DNA from: Eriocheir sinensis
Taxonomy: Eukaryota; Arthropoda; Malacostraca; Decapoda; Varunidae
NCBI RefSeq assembly: GCF_024679095.1
Contig: NC_066528.1
Location: forward strand, 15,549,515 to 15,613,514
DNA length: 64,000 nucleotides
Direction of reading: 5' to 3'
The notes beneath the pieces are model-generated. The model saw only the letters and a program-made list of their open reading frames with translations. It did not search any database and was not told the DNA's origin. Position 1 is the stretch's first letter; every line of letters begins with the position of its first letter. The position numbers and the translations under genes are program-made. This document shows, in pieces, positions 33,986 to 46,402 of the stretch.

Positions 33986-34330
33986 CAGTGGTTCCCAACC
34001 TTTTCAAAGCCACGGACCAGTCGAGCAAGTGAAAAAATTCTGCAGACCAGTGCCATAGGCATAGATCCAATCATACACTTGACATTTATATGGTCCAAAT
34101 ACATATTTAATTTTTTTAGCAATTTAAAATTCAGTGGGACAATCGCTAGCTCCCTCTTGTCTATCCGGCGGGTGCTACACCATACCCTGAACATTTCATT
34201 CAATTTTTATTTCATTATAACTACTTATTAGATGAACAAAACAAAGTCACTTGTAAAGAAATTTGGCAGACCAGCAAATCATAAGCCACACACCGGCACC
34301 GGTCCGCAGACCAAAGGTTGGGAACCACTG
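33986..34330. mobile_element. hAT-type MITE
   Basis: Terminal inverted repeats CAGTGGTTCCCAACCTTTTC and its complement AAGGTTGGGAACCACTG, flanked by the 8-base near-duplication CTTTAGAT / CTCTAGAT. These ends are typical of hAT elements. No transposase frame. Confidence 0.9.
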
Positions 34331-34339
34331 CTCTAGATA

Positions 34340-35450
34340 ACGAAGCCTGTTCATCATCAACCGGAGGTGTTATGTTGTCACTATGTAGCGTTAATGGTTA
34401 CTGTCACCTACTGATTCCTGATAATAATGGTGACGTGGAGAGAATATAATCATCCAGTTAACTAATAACAGTAACAAAATAAATGACATACGTGGATGTA
34501 TAGAACATTGATAAGGATGCAGCAGAATGGGTGTGTGGCAGTGTATGAGAAACCCAAGATGAATTTGACTCGTCACTTTGTAAAATTAAATGATTGTACG
34601 ATGACTTCTGGATCTTGTGTCTTGGACGTGTCTTGGCCCGAAGGTTTCCAGTGATGACACGTTCTTGATCAAACCTTAACATACTATGAGAATCATCAAT
34701 TGTAAAATATACTATAATTCTTTGTGTATAAAAAGCACGCCATACTTACTAAAATAATACTAACTTTAATTTAATATTAATTTAGACAGATTTGAAGATA
34801 AGTGTTATAACCAACAATAACAAGCCTTCAGAAAGCTTTTCACTGAATTATGTTAGTTATAATGATGGAAAACATGACGGAAAAGATGAGACGAAGAGAT
34901 CTGGAATCTTAAAACTCCGTGGACAAATATAATTATGTGCGGCACTCCCAAGACAGACAAGAAAACAGTACTGAACACGTTTAGACAAACAAAATGGTAT
35001 GGGTGTTTAACGATAAAAGCATTGCCAACTAAGGGCAAAGGCATGTCACAAACCTTAGGGAGAAAGAAATACCTGTACAATAGCTTACAGTAGGAGGCAC
35101 CCCCTTAGCCAGGCCTTTCATGGCATTGCAAACGAGGGACCCGGAGACACAGAGGGAGTGAGAGGTGAGTTTCCTGTGTTTAGACCACAACCATTGAGTT
35201 ACAGAGGTGAATAACTGTGTTCCTCCTTCAGGGCTGCTGCTGCTGGTGTTCAATGTCCCTGCTGCTGCTCCTCTGGCCCTGATGTGAGGATCTGTGGCGC
35301 TGCAGAATGACACACATGATCAGCATACCAGCTCATGACAGGTAATGTGCACACACACACATATGCATGTTTTAAAAGTTTACTGAAGATATTTTCACCA
35401 GTGTAGAATAATACAATTTTATGTGCCCTACACTGGGAAAAAACTAGATT
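34340..35450. other. intergenic, nothing recognised
   Basis: AT-rich unique sequence between the hAT-type MITE and the TA-flanked MITE. The MAU2 3' UTR may reach into the end of it, but I found no clear poly(A) signal. Confidence 0.55.
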
Positions 35451-35452
35451 TG

Positions 35453-35633
35453 TACAGTTGCCAAAAAAAGTATCGAACACCCATGGGCCAGTGTGTTGTG
35501 TTGGTTAGGAGGCCACCACTGGGTTGACTCTAGCTGTTGGTGTCCACCGAACCAACACAACACCACGTCATCAGTTTTCACTCAAATTCTAGTCAATCAG
35601 CCCACGGGTGTTAAATACTTTTTTGCGACTGTA
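35453..35633. mobile_element. TA-flanked MITE (Tc1/mariner type)
   Basis: Ends CAGTTGCCAAAAAAAGTATC and, in complement, CAGTCGCAAAAAAGTATTTA, with TA at both sides. A half copy occurs at 21190-21220. Confidence 0.85.
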
Positions 35634-35749
35634 ATTTCTTACTACACATATTATTCTCTTTACAGGCAGCAAGAATCTGTATGCTGCAATAATTCACAAG
35701 GAGGTACACACGTCACACAAGGCAATGCATGTGGCCGCCTCACCTCAGC

Positions 35750-35922
35750 CTACAGCTTTTCACTGACAATGGATGGGAAGGGACCGTCCGTCCACGTTAT
35801 TAGCTGGTGCTCCGGCAGCTGTGTGGCAGCGAGGTGGTCCATCAGCAGCGTCTGGGAGAAGTTGTAGTGGTTGTGGCTGCTCTCCTGCTCATGGGGGGCA
35901 TCTCCAAACTGCCGGTACAGGT
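35750..35922 (-). CDS. MAU2: MAU2 exon 11 (last)
   Basis: 173 bases encoding [30 protein letters not shown] and [20 protein letters not shown], then KL and TAG. The acceptor is TACTAG|ACC. Confidence 0.92.
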
Positions 35923-38900
35923 CTAGTACGGGGGGAAGGAGAGATGAGGAGTGAGGAAATGTACTGCAGTTAGTTTTTGTGAATGTAGATGGTATATTAT
36001 CAGTTCTTTAAAAGTAAAGTTTGAGGCATAAGCTTTAGCTACTATAGTCCGTTCACCAGAAGTGTGTGTTATCGCATTCAGCATAGCAGCAGCCACATGT
36101 CTGATTTCATGGGTACTGTGTGTATGCCCCTGTATCGCACAAGTTAGTGTCATTAATATGCAAGCAGCAATAACAAATACCATCAATTATAGTCGATTTT
36201 GAGTTAGAAAAATATTAGTAATGTCGCAAATAGCTGTTTTATTAATATAAAGCCTGCTAATTTTCTCAGTGGTGGACAGCTTCAAGGCTGTTTAATGATC
36301 ATAATCAGCAATCTTGTAAATTAACAAACCAGCTATTTGTGACATTACTCATATTTTTAACTCATAATCGACTATAATTGACGGTATTTGTTATTGCTGC
36401 TGCATATTATTGACAATGACGACTGTTTACTATACATAGGCTGGTATACAGTATCCACGAAATCGGACACACCACGTGGCTGCAGGCTGCCGTTGCGCGG
36501 TAATGCTCACTTCAGACTTGGGTGAACCGACTATAGTGGCCTAAAGGCTCATCTCGATCTCGTTGGCCCTTGAGCCTGTGGAGTGTGTGAACCCATCACC
36601 CTGGGACACAGGGCGAGTGTGGCATCCGGGTTACCATAGTTTACCTTCTCCAAGTTTCCCCAGGTACCCACATATATCAGCCAGCCCAAAAAGGAAGATG
36701 AACAGCTGGGTGGGCTGCATTCTGACTGCCTGGGCCGGGATTCAAACCTGAGCCTGCAGATTTGTAGCTAGGCATGCTAACCACGAAGGCACTAATTTTA
36801 AAAGTGGTGATACAGCTTACAGTGCTTAATTATTTACAGTCAATTTATTTTGCAGATCGACAGATAGATGGACAGACACACACACACACACCTTTGAGTA
36901 TTGCCGATGACCAGAGTTGGAGGTGAAGGTCGGGAATCTTTGAAGCGAGCTGCATGGCCGGCGTCACCATGTTGAGCGCCTCCCGCGGGTTGCCCAGCGC
37001 CAGGAAGATGTGTCCCAGCAGCACCAAGGAGCAGGAGGTGAGGCGATTAAGGTCTTCTGCATTGGCCATCTTGAGGGACTCTCTTAGAAATCGCCTGTAA
37101 AGAATGGGATTATGTAGGTTATTACTTTCCATAGCTGATTAAGAACTTCTATAAAAATAAAACTCCTTTCATATGAGTAAAGAAGTACGGTAAACCCTCG
37201 ATATAACGGACCCACTTATAACAGATTTCGGATGTAACGGACTTTCGGCATCAACGGACTAAGTTCCCCTCAATTAGTCCGCTATACTGAGGGTTTACTG
37301 TAATGAACCCTGTCGTTATGACCACAAACAGGGACCCATTTCTGATTCTTCCATTAAAACCATTCCTTCCAATCATGAGATATTCTACACCATTGCAACA
37401 TTCCCACAGAGCATTGGGGCTTAATATACTGAACTCTAGAGAATCAAAAAGATCCACTGCACCCACTTCCCGTCGTTGTGTCTGTTGGTGAAGAAGGCGT
37501 GGAGTCCCTGCACATAGAAGGAGGCGGCTCGGAGGCTCTGAGATTGTGTGGGGAGGGTGTCGGGGTTGATCCGGTCCATGATGGCAGCAAAGTCCCTCTC
37601 CCTCTGACACCTCAGGTACACCACGGCCAGATTGAGGTTGGCGAAGATCCACAAGTCATGGTTACTTGACGTCTGAGGAGAGATATTGCACTTACTCTTC
37701 CTCACGTTAATGGAGGTATGATGATAATTTTGGAAGCTATGAGAAGGCCATGTATTTTCCTTCTCTTTGTATGTCATTTTCTAATCTTGCTTCCATTCCT
37801 TGTATGTTCCCATCCTCATCCTCTTCCATACTGCAGTAAGCTAATTTGCCACATGGAGTTTAAGTTTGAGTGTTCATACTCAATAACCACACACTAAACA
37901 ATAGTGCATGTTTTGTCTTGCAAATAGAGAATCCACAAAAATGTAGAAAACTTCAAATGGTACTGTCTATTTTATATTCAACTCTCTTGCTTGCCTCAAC
38001 CTTTAGTCTTTTTATTACTGAAGTACAAAAATATCTTGCAGCCAGAAACAAGCGTCCCCTTGGAGTAATGCAAGAAAGAATGATGATGGTGAGTCACAGA
38101 ACACTGGAGCAAAGGAGGGAGAACAGACTCACCCTGAGTGCTGCATTGAACTGGACTTCTGCAGCTGTGGAGAGGTTCATGCTCATGGCGTACACCGCTA
38201 GCAGTGTGTGCAGCTGAGCACGATGGGCCTGGAGGTGACATAGGACGTAATTAGCAAGAATGACGTACTCTGATATTCTAGAAAGACTGTTTTCTGTATT
38301 TGCTTAACCCTCTCCCGTTCTGTATTTGCTTAACCCTCTCCCGTTCTGTATTTGCTTAACCCTCTCCCGTTCTGTATTTGCTTAACCCTCTCCCGTTCTG
38401 TATTTGCTTAACCCTCTCCCGTTCTGTATTTGCTTAACCCTCTCCCGTTCTGTATTTGCTTAACCCTCTCCCGTTCTGTATTTCCTTAACCCTCTCCCGT
38501 TCTGATGACATCTTTCATGGTCATGGGACTTTTTGACACAAAATTCCCCTGAGGCCCCCTTAGTGCATTTTGGGGGAAATCTGAGAATGTTCAAATCTCC
38601 AAATAGTTAACCTGTGAATATGAGGGGACAGTGTACATAATTATAACACAATGTGGTGCTAGTCAGACCAAGCCTTGGTCTTGGTCACCTGGCGTAGGCT
38701 AGGTTGCAGAGTGACATACAGTTGGACAAAATGGCGTTCACAGAACAAATTTTTACTCTAAATCAGTGGCCCTGGCCTGCGTCATTAATAGGCGCACCTA
38801 ACATCACCATAGCCGATCCAGGATGTTTCCTAATTTAAAGGAGGTAATGTTATAATTATATTTTGTAAAGAATCCTTTTACCTAAAACTAACTGAAATTA

Positions 38901-39013
38901 TGAGTATTCTTTTTCTTGAACGCAACATTGAATAAATAACAGAACAATAATATGAAAATACGTATAGCCACCGTTGCCATATATATCTATATATCTATAT
39001 ATATCTATATATA

Positions 39014-39079
<66 letters not shown>

Positions 39080-42000
39080 TAGATAGAAACGGACCACAAA
39101 AACGTCAAAACCCTAAAATAACAATAAACACATGCAGTGCATGCGTGCAGACAGCCCCAGCCGCACGCCGGGCCCGAACAGCTGACGGGCGGCTGATGAC
39201 GGTGATGATATATTTCATGGAGGCAAAACTTACATTACCAGTTTCATTTTTACTAGTGACACGAATTTGTGACTGCTCATCATAATAGAATTTGTGACTG
39301 CTCATCATAATAGAATTTCACTCAAATAAGTGAATCAGACACCGCAGAAATAAGCACATACTTTGATCTGACTCTAGAATGTCTCATGGAGCATTAATAA
39401 ATAAAAACATAATATCCGGATAGGCTACTCTTTAGGCCGCTTCCGCCTACAGCTGCCCAAAAAAGTCCCTCCGCCAAGTTTGTACCCCACATTTGGTGAT
39501 GTTGGGTGCACCTACTGGTTAGTTTTTGACACAAACTTAACATCATGCCTTAAAATGGCTAAGAATACCATAAAACAGCGTAAAACTGGCGTGTACGCCT
39601 CAGACATACTACCACACCACCGTTGGCACTTGTCGTTAATTAACTGAGTGTTCATCACTCAAAAGTGACTGTGAACTGGAAGCTGGCAAGCAAACACTGG
39701 TAACAGCACTGCTTGGCGGTGAAACTTAGAGACTCGTTTCCTTGGGGAAACACGTTTCCTAGAATCAGAGTCTAAGTAGAATGTCAGCTGGCTGTACCAG
39801 TGGCTGTGTCTGCTCCTACCCTTCCTTGGCACACACCTGCAGCTGCCTGGTGTCGTCCTGGAGGAGGCGGCACACCTTGGCTATCTCCTTGATGGCCTGT
39901 GCCTTGGAGCCCATGATGAGGTGACACATAATGCTGTGCTCCAGAAGCAGCAGCTGCAGGGAACTCAGGATGCTGGTGTTCTCCTCCGCTGAAACACACA
40001 CACAAACTGGTAGTCTCTCTTCTCTCTTTCATTTATATTTGTAACTCTTTCTCACCAATGATCTTATTCACACTGTCTGCTTTGCTTGCATGTAGTAAGA
40101 GTGACTAAAAGGAATAGGGGTGAGGACTGGCAACACGTCCCTTCATGTGATTTCACAAAACTACAGGAAGACAGCAAAGCCACAAAGTCTGAAAAGTGAA
40201 AACTAAAACTGTGTTGAAATGTATGAACACTTTTTTTCTCACTTCATTTTCTCAGGACAATCAGGCATAATTTGAACTGATGTAAGACACTGATAAGTAA
40301 TCTGTTGCAATGTAGCTGCCCAGCACACTACATCTGCCTGCTAGCTTCACTGGTGAGTGTTGAGAGGGAACATCAGTGTATCTTTTGGGGAACGTCAGGG
40401 CCGTGTATTGATGAAAATTAGTGCACAAAAAAAGTGTAAAATAAATTGCTAATATCAGAGGCTCATGCGAGTTTCAAGATTTTTGAGAAAGGGTTGCGGG
40501 TGCAAGAACGTTGGGCACCACTGTGTTATAGTTGGCACTGGCAGCCTGCAGCCCCATGGCGTGTCTGGTTGCTTGGATAATATATGATGGGTTAACAATA
40601 GGAAAGTCATTATTGTCAATAATATGCAAGCAACAGTAACAAATACTGTCAATTATAGCCAATTATGAGTTAAGAATTATTGGTACTGTTGCAGACAGCA
40701 CCAAGGCTGTTTAATTATTATAATTAGCGATCTTGTAAATGAACAAAACAGCTATATGTGACTACTATTAATTTTTAACTTAAAATTGATTATAACTGTT
40801 ATTGTTGCCAGCACATTATTGATAAACATGTGTCTGACTGTTTCCTCTAAGTAGGCTATCATATATTATCCACGAAATCAGACACGCCGCGTGACAGTAG
40901 GTTGCCAGCGCATGATAATGTACGCCTTGACATGGGTGAACCAACTACAGTACCTTACACTGACTTGTAATGAATTAATTATCAATCTTATGAGTCAACA
41001 GAGATGCATACCAGAAAGGCAGGAAGAGTTGAGTAGTGGCTGGTGTTTTGGTGTGGCAGTGTTCTGTGGTGCATCTTGTGGTGGGGCAAGACTGTGATGC
41101 AAAGGTTGTGTGTGGTGGGTGGCTTGGCCGTGTGTTGTAATGCCAAGCCACAGGAAGATTCAGTGATGTAGTGTGGTGGTGTGGCAGTGCCCTGTGTAAA
41201 GAAGAGTGTGTGTGGTGGATGCAGAGTTGTGTGGTAGGAGGTTTGTGGTGCACTTTGAATGGGTTAGTCAGGTGCATAATGAAGCTGGTACAGGTTGAAA
41301 GGACAGGGCAGGGAAGGTAAAAAATAAGGGTTAGTTGCACATTCAGATGCAGTCTATCACGCTGCCTGTGCCGTGCTATCAACCAAAAAATCTAATCCAT
41401 CATTTGGTACATGTAAGATTATATACTTTCTTTCAATGGTATGCTTACCATTTTCCTATTAAAATATACATGTTTTGTGGGCATTCTATATACAACCATA
41501 AGTACAGTAGTGGTTAAGAAATGCCCAGCCAAAACTCAGGTGCCTTAAATACCAAAAAATACTGCAGTTATTTTCATGTTGAACTGTTAACTGCGAATTT
41601 CCAACAAGAAAACCTCACTAAGCTACAGAAATGGATAAAGAGTGGCTGCTACAATTCAATGAAGAAAAATGTAAAGTCCTGCACCTTGGGAGGGGATATC
41701 CAGCTTACCACTACCACATGGGAAACACTCCACTATCCACCACAGAGCCAGAGAAAGACCTGGGAGTATATGTTACCAGGCTACCAGTGAAGGCCAAATA
41801 CATGCCAATCACAGCGGATGGGTTAAGTGCTGGATTTGTCACGGGAATAATTATCAGTTTAAGGATCCGTAAATAAATTTGGAGAATGATTCTATTGTTT
41901 GCTTCCCCACCACCTGAGAAACGCACACCTTGTCCTGGCGGATGGAGGTGGAGAGGAGTGTGTGGCCTCGTCTACTGCTCCTATATCTACAGTACTATGT

Positions 42001-44487
42001 GAAACCAGTGTAATTAGAACAAAGTACTCAAGTCTAAAAATATCTTGTACGATTCTTTAACCCTTAGACCGCAGTGGAACTATATATGGATGGTTAAGAA
42101 TTTAGTCAGTCAGTTTTGTATGGCAGAAATATAACAACACTTCCAGATTGCGGTAGTATCTATGTATAGACTATAGTTAAAACATCTATTATGCGGCAGA
42201 GCTATATTTATGCTACGGTCCTAAAGTCGGCAGTGACTATATATAGACGATTCATTTTGCATGGAGCTACACTTCAAATACTGCCACCATCTAAGGGTTG
42301 AAAACAAATTAAATTCCACATAAAAAAGTATCTTGTAAACTTTAAAAAAAAACATGAGAACAAATTAAATTCCTTGTGATCCTTTAAACACACTCAACTG
42401 CGATTTCACCTTCTCTTCTCCATCACTAAATCATAAATCTCTTGCTAAATCAGCTTCCTCGAGGTTGGGCGTTCTGTATCGTCTCCGCCAGTTCTTCTCC
42501 CTCGCGCAGTTGCTATCTATATACATGGGCCTTGTCCGCCCTTGTATGGAGTATGCATCTCACGTGTGGGGGGCTCCACTCACACAGCTCTTCTGGACAG
42601 AGTGGAGTCTAAAGCTCTTCATCTCATCAGCTCTCCTCCTCCTACTGATAGCCTTCTACCTCTTAAATTCCACCGCGATGTTGCTTCTCTTTCTATCTTC
42701 TATCGATATTTCCACGCTGACTGCTCTTCTGAACTTGCTAACTGCATGTCTCCCCCCCTCTCGCGGCCCCGCTGCACACGACTTTCTACTCATGCTCATC
42801 CCTATACTGTCCAAACCCCTTATGCAAGAGTTAACCAGCATCTTCACTCTTTCATCCCTCACACTGGTAAACTCTGGAACAACCTTCCTTCATCTGTATT
42901 TCCTCCTGCCTACGACTTGAACTGTTTCAAGAGGAGGGTATCAGGACACCTCTCCTCCCGAAATTGATCTTTCTTTCGGCCACCTCTTTTAATTCTTTTT
43001 TGGGAGCAGCGAGTAGCGGGCTTTTTTTATTATCGTTTTCTTTTTTTGTGCCCTTGAGCTGCCTCCTTTGTTGTAAAAAAAACCCACATACAAGAGAGAG
43101 CGTATTACTAACCTTTAAGCTTGTCTATCTGCAGCAGTGCCTTGTCTGTGTACTTCTGAGCCTTCTCCATGTACCCCGCCTGCATGGAGTGCATGACGGA
43201 TACGAGGTACACCAACACACACAGCTGCTCGCGGGGAAGCCAGGCAAACATCTCGCTGCTGCTGCTGGGAATCACTTCTGTGTGGGGGGAGGGAGGGGGT
43301 GAGCAGTGTTAACCCGGTAGCAGCAGGGATCATGTTTCTTAATGGTCCCTCTAAGCGAGAAAAATGAGAAAAAATCATCACACAAACCATTTCATAATAT
43401 ATATCAAAGAATTTGTGATCAGTTTATGTATCATCTATTTTTTGGGGTTTAAATCATGGTGCAAATTTGGCCCGACGCTGCTATACGGTAAAGCCACAAA
43501 TTTGGCCCGTCACTGCTACACGGTAAAGCCACAAATTTGGCCCGTCGCTGCTACACGGTAAAGCCACAAATTTGGCCCGTCGCTGCTACACGGTAAAGCC
43601 ACAAATTTGGCCCGTCGCTGCTACACGGTAAAGCCACAAATTTGGCCCGACGCTGCTACACGGTAAAGCCACAAATTTGGCCCGTCGCTGCTACCGGGTT
43701 AATGGAGGAGAAACCGTCGGGAAAACCAAAACCTTGCATTGCTGCCGCTGGGAAATGTCCAATTGGCTAGATGATTAATTGATGGTGGTGGATTGGGAGG
43801 CAGAATTTTATTTATTTATTTATTTATTTTTTTACATCAGAGACAGGTCAAGGGCAACAAAAAATGTGAAAAAAAAGAGCCCGCTACTCGCCACTCCCAT
43901 AATAAGACAAAAGCAAAGAGTAGCCAAAAGAGAGGTCAATTTTGGGTGGAGAGGTGTCTTGATAGTGGAAGGACAAGGGAACATGAGCATAAATTGAGGG
44001 AAACAAGATACAGAAAGGATGTAAAGGAGTCTGCCTTCCCCAAATGAATCACTTAGAATAGTCAGCACATACAGATAATTAGAACTAAGAACACTAAGAC
44101 CAGCTGAAAGACTGAGGAAGACCTGGAGATGGTGTGTGGAGGACATGAGAAGGGTGAATGCCAAGGAAGAGAGAGTATGATAGTCAAAAGTGGGAGACTC
44201 ATAGCCCATCCAACCCCATAAGGATGTTCAACGAAAAGAAGTCATGAATTCAAAGCAGCGTCCTGTAAACGGTGTGTGGAGGAAGACACAAGAAGGATGA
44301 ACGCCAGGGAGGAGAGAGTACATGATCATCAAGAGTGGGAGAGACTTATAGCCCGTCCAACCCCATAAGGGAAAATAAGGACATTAAATAAAAAGAAGTC
44401 ATGGATTCAAAACAAAGTTGGATGAAAGGAGATATGGTGACAGGACAACATGGTCTCAGCTTGAATAATGTATAAGATAGCTGGGTA

Positions 44488-44536
<49 letters not shown>

Positions 44537-46347
44537 TGTTCCGAGAGTTGGGTGATGTTCTGGATAGACTGTTGCAGCTGTTTGAGTGCCGGCTTCACAC
44601 TCTTCACCTGTCCGCTGTTCAGGTTGTGGCACACCAGCAACACTAAATAGAACACCTGAGGGCAAATACACTGATTAGTTTCACGTCACTTATGTAAATT
44701 TGTTGCACTACGATGTGTATTTGACGACATTTGAACATTTTTTAACTACCTACGTTGTTGTTTTATATGTTTTTTTTAAATAGTACAGTAGAGTATGATA
44801 CAGCAAATGGATGTTTCTAGGAGTATCGCTGTAATGAATGTTTCTTACTGATAAAAGGAAGATGCTATAGCCTACACCAAGCAGCGATGCCAGATTGTCA
44901 TACTCAGCCTCTTCTATTTACTGATTTCTGACTAAAAAACTGTCTCTTCCACCCCAATAACTAGATTAATTTATAGTTTTCGTTCAAATGGTTAATTATT
45001 GATGTCTTTTTGCAACAGTCGTGTCAAAGAACGGTAAATGCAATCTGGCACCACTGACGCCAGGGAGTGCAGGTGATACTTTGATGCATTTCTTGACAAC
45101 TTACTATACTTTATTTTCACTCGATGGCAAAGGAGGCAGGTCAAGGGCAAGGCAAGGTAAGAAACACACGCAGCACACAAATCCTACAAAGGGAAATGCC
45201 TGAAAAGAGTTATCAGTATTGGCTAGAGAGGTTTTGATGCTCCTCTCTTGAAAGGACTTACTACCGGTACGTCTCAGGAAGGAGGATATGCAAACGGAAG
45301 GACGAAAGTTAAGGAGCACAGGTGATGCTTTTGATACTTTGATGTGTTTCTTGACAACTACTATACTATATTTTCATTCTATGGCAAAGGAGGCAGGTGA
45401 TACTTTAAGCCTTGAGGTATTTCTTGAGTCACCCTTGTATCCCTTGACAGACCGACACACCACCGTGCCACATTATCGTACTCAGAGCCTCATATTTACC
45501 GGTTTCTGAGCTATAGCTATTGCCAAAAAAAACTAATTAACCATTTTATCGAGACTCATGACCCATCCACGCCCACGAGGGAACACAGGGACGCTAAACA
45601 AGATGACAGACAATGATCATTCACATGGTTTCCTATACAGCATCTTACCCTGAGGTGCTCCTTCTGCCCCTGCGCCCCGTTGTACTGCTCCACACTCTGG
45701 TTGGCCTGGTTCAAGAGGGTCTGGATCTCTACCGCCCCTCGGCCCTCCAGCAGCATCACCTGTTGAGTTGGAAGGCGCATGAGGAGGAGGAACGTGAGCA
45801 GCCACTTAATAAAGATATGTATGAATGTACAGCCCCAGCAAAAGAGGTACAGCACAACAAGACCTGGGAGTGTTAGAAATAGAGGGATTAGTTGGGATTG
45901 AGCAAGACTGAGGAGGATCATCGCAAGTCCAACCCCCAAAGGTAGAGTAGCTAAGGGTTTCTATGACCAGACTCAAGTGAGAGATCGAAATAAGTCTTTG
46001 TGGTTTATTAACTATATCAAAAAACATGATGAGCTTTGACTGAGAGGGTGACTATAACCAAATAAGATTCTGTTACAAATTTCTTTTATTTTTGCAGCAG
46101 GAGACCAACCATAAGAGGGGAATGAATTATAAAATGTGCCACCAAATTTTGCCAGGAAAGACAGAGGGATAATTCCACAACTGATAGTAATAATAATAAT
46201 AATAATAACACATACATATATAGATTAGATACAAGTAGACAGACAAACAGAGGTAGACAGATAAGGGAAACTACAGAGGAAAAGCAAACAGACAGATATA
46301 GAGAGATAAGGAATAAACAAGAAAAGAAAGAGATAGTGATAGACAGG

Positions 46348-46402
<55 letters not shown>

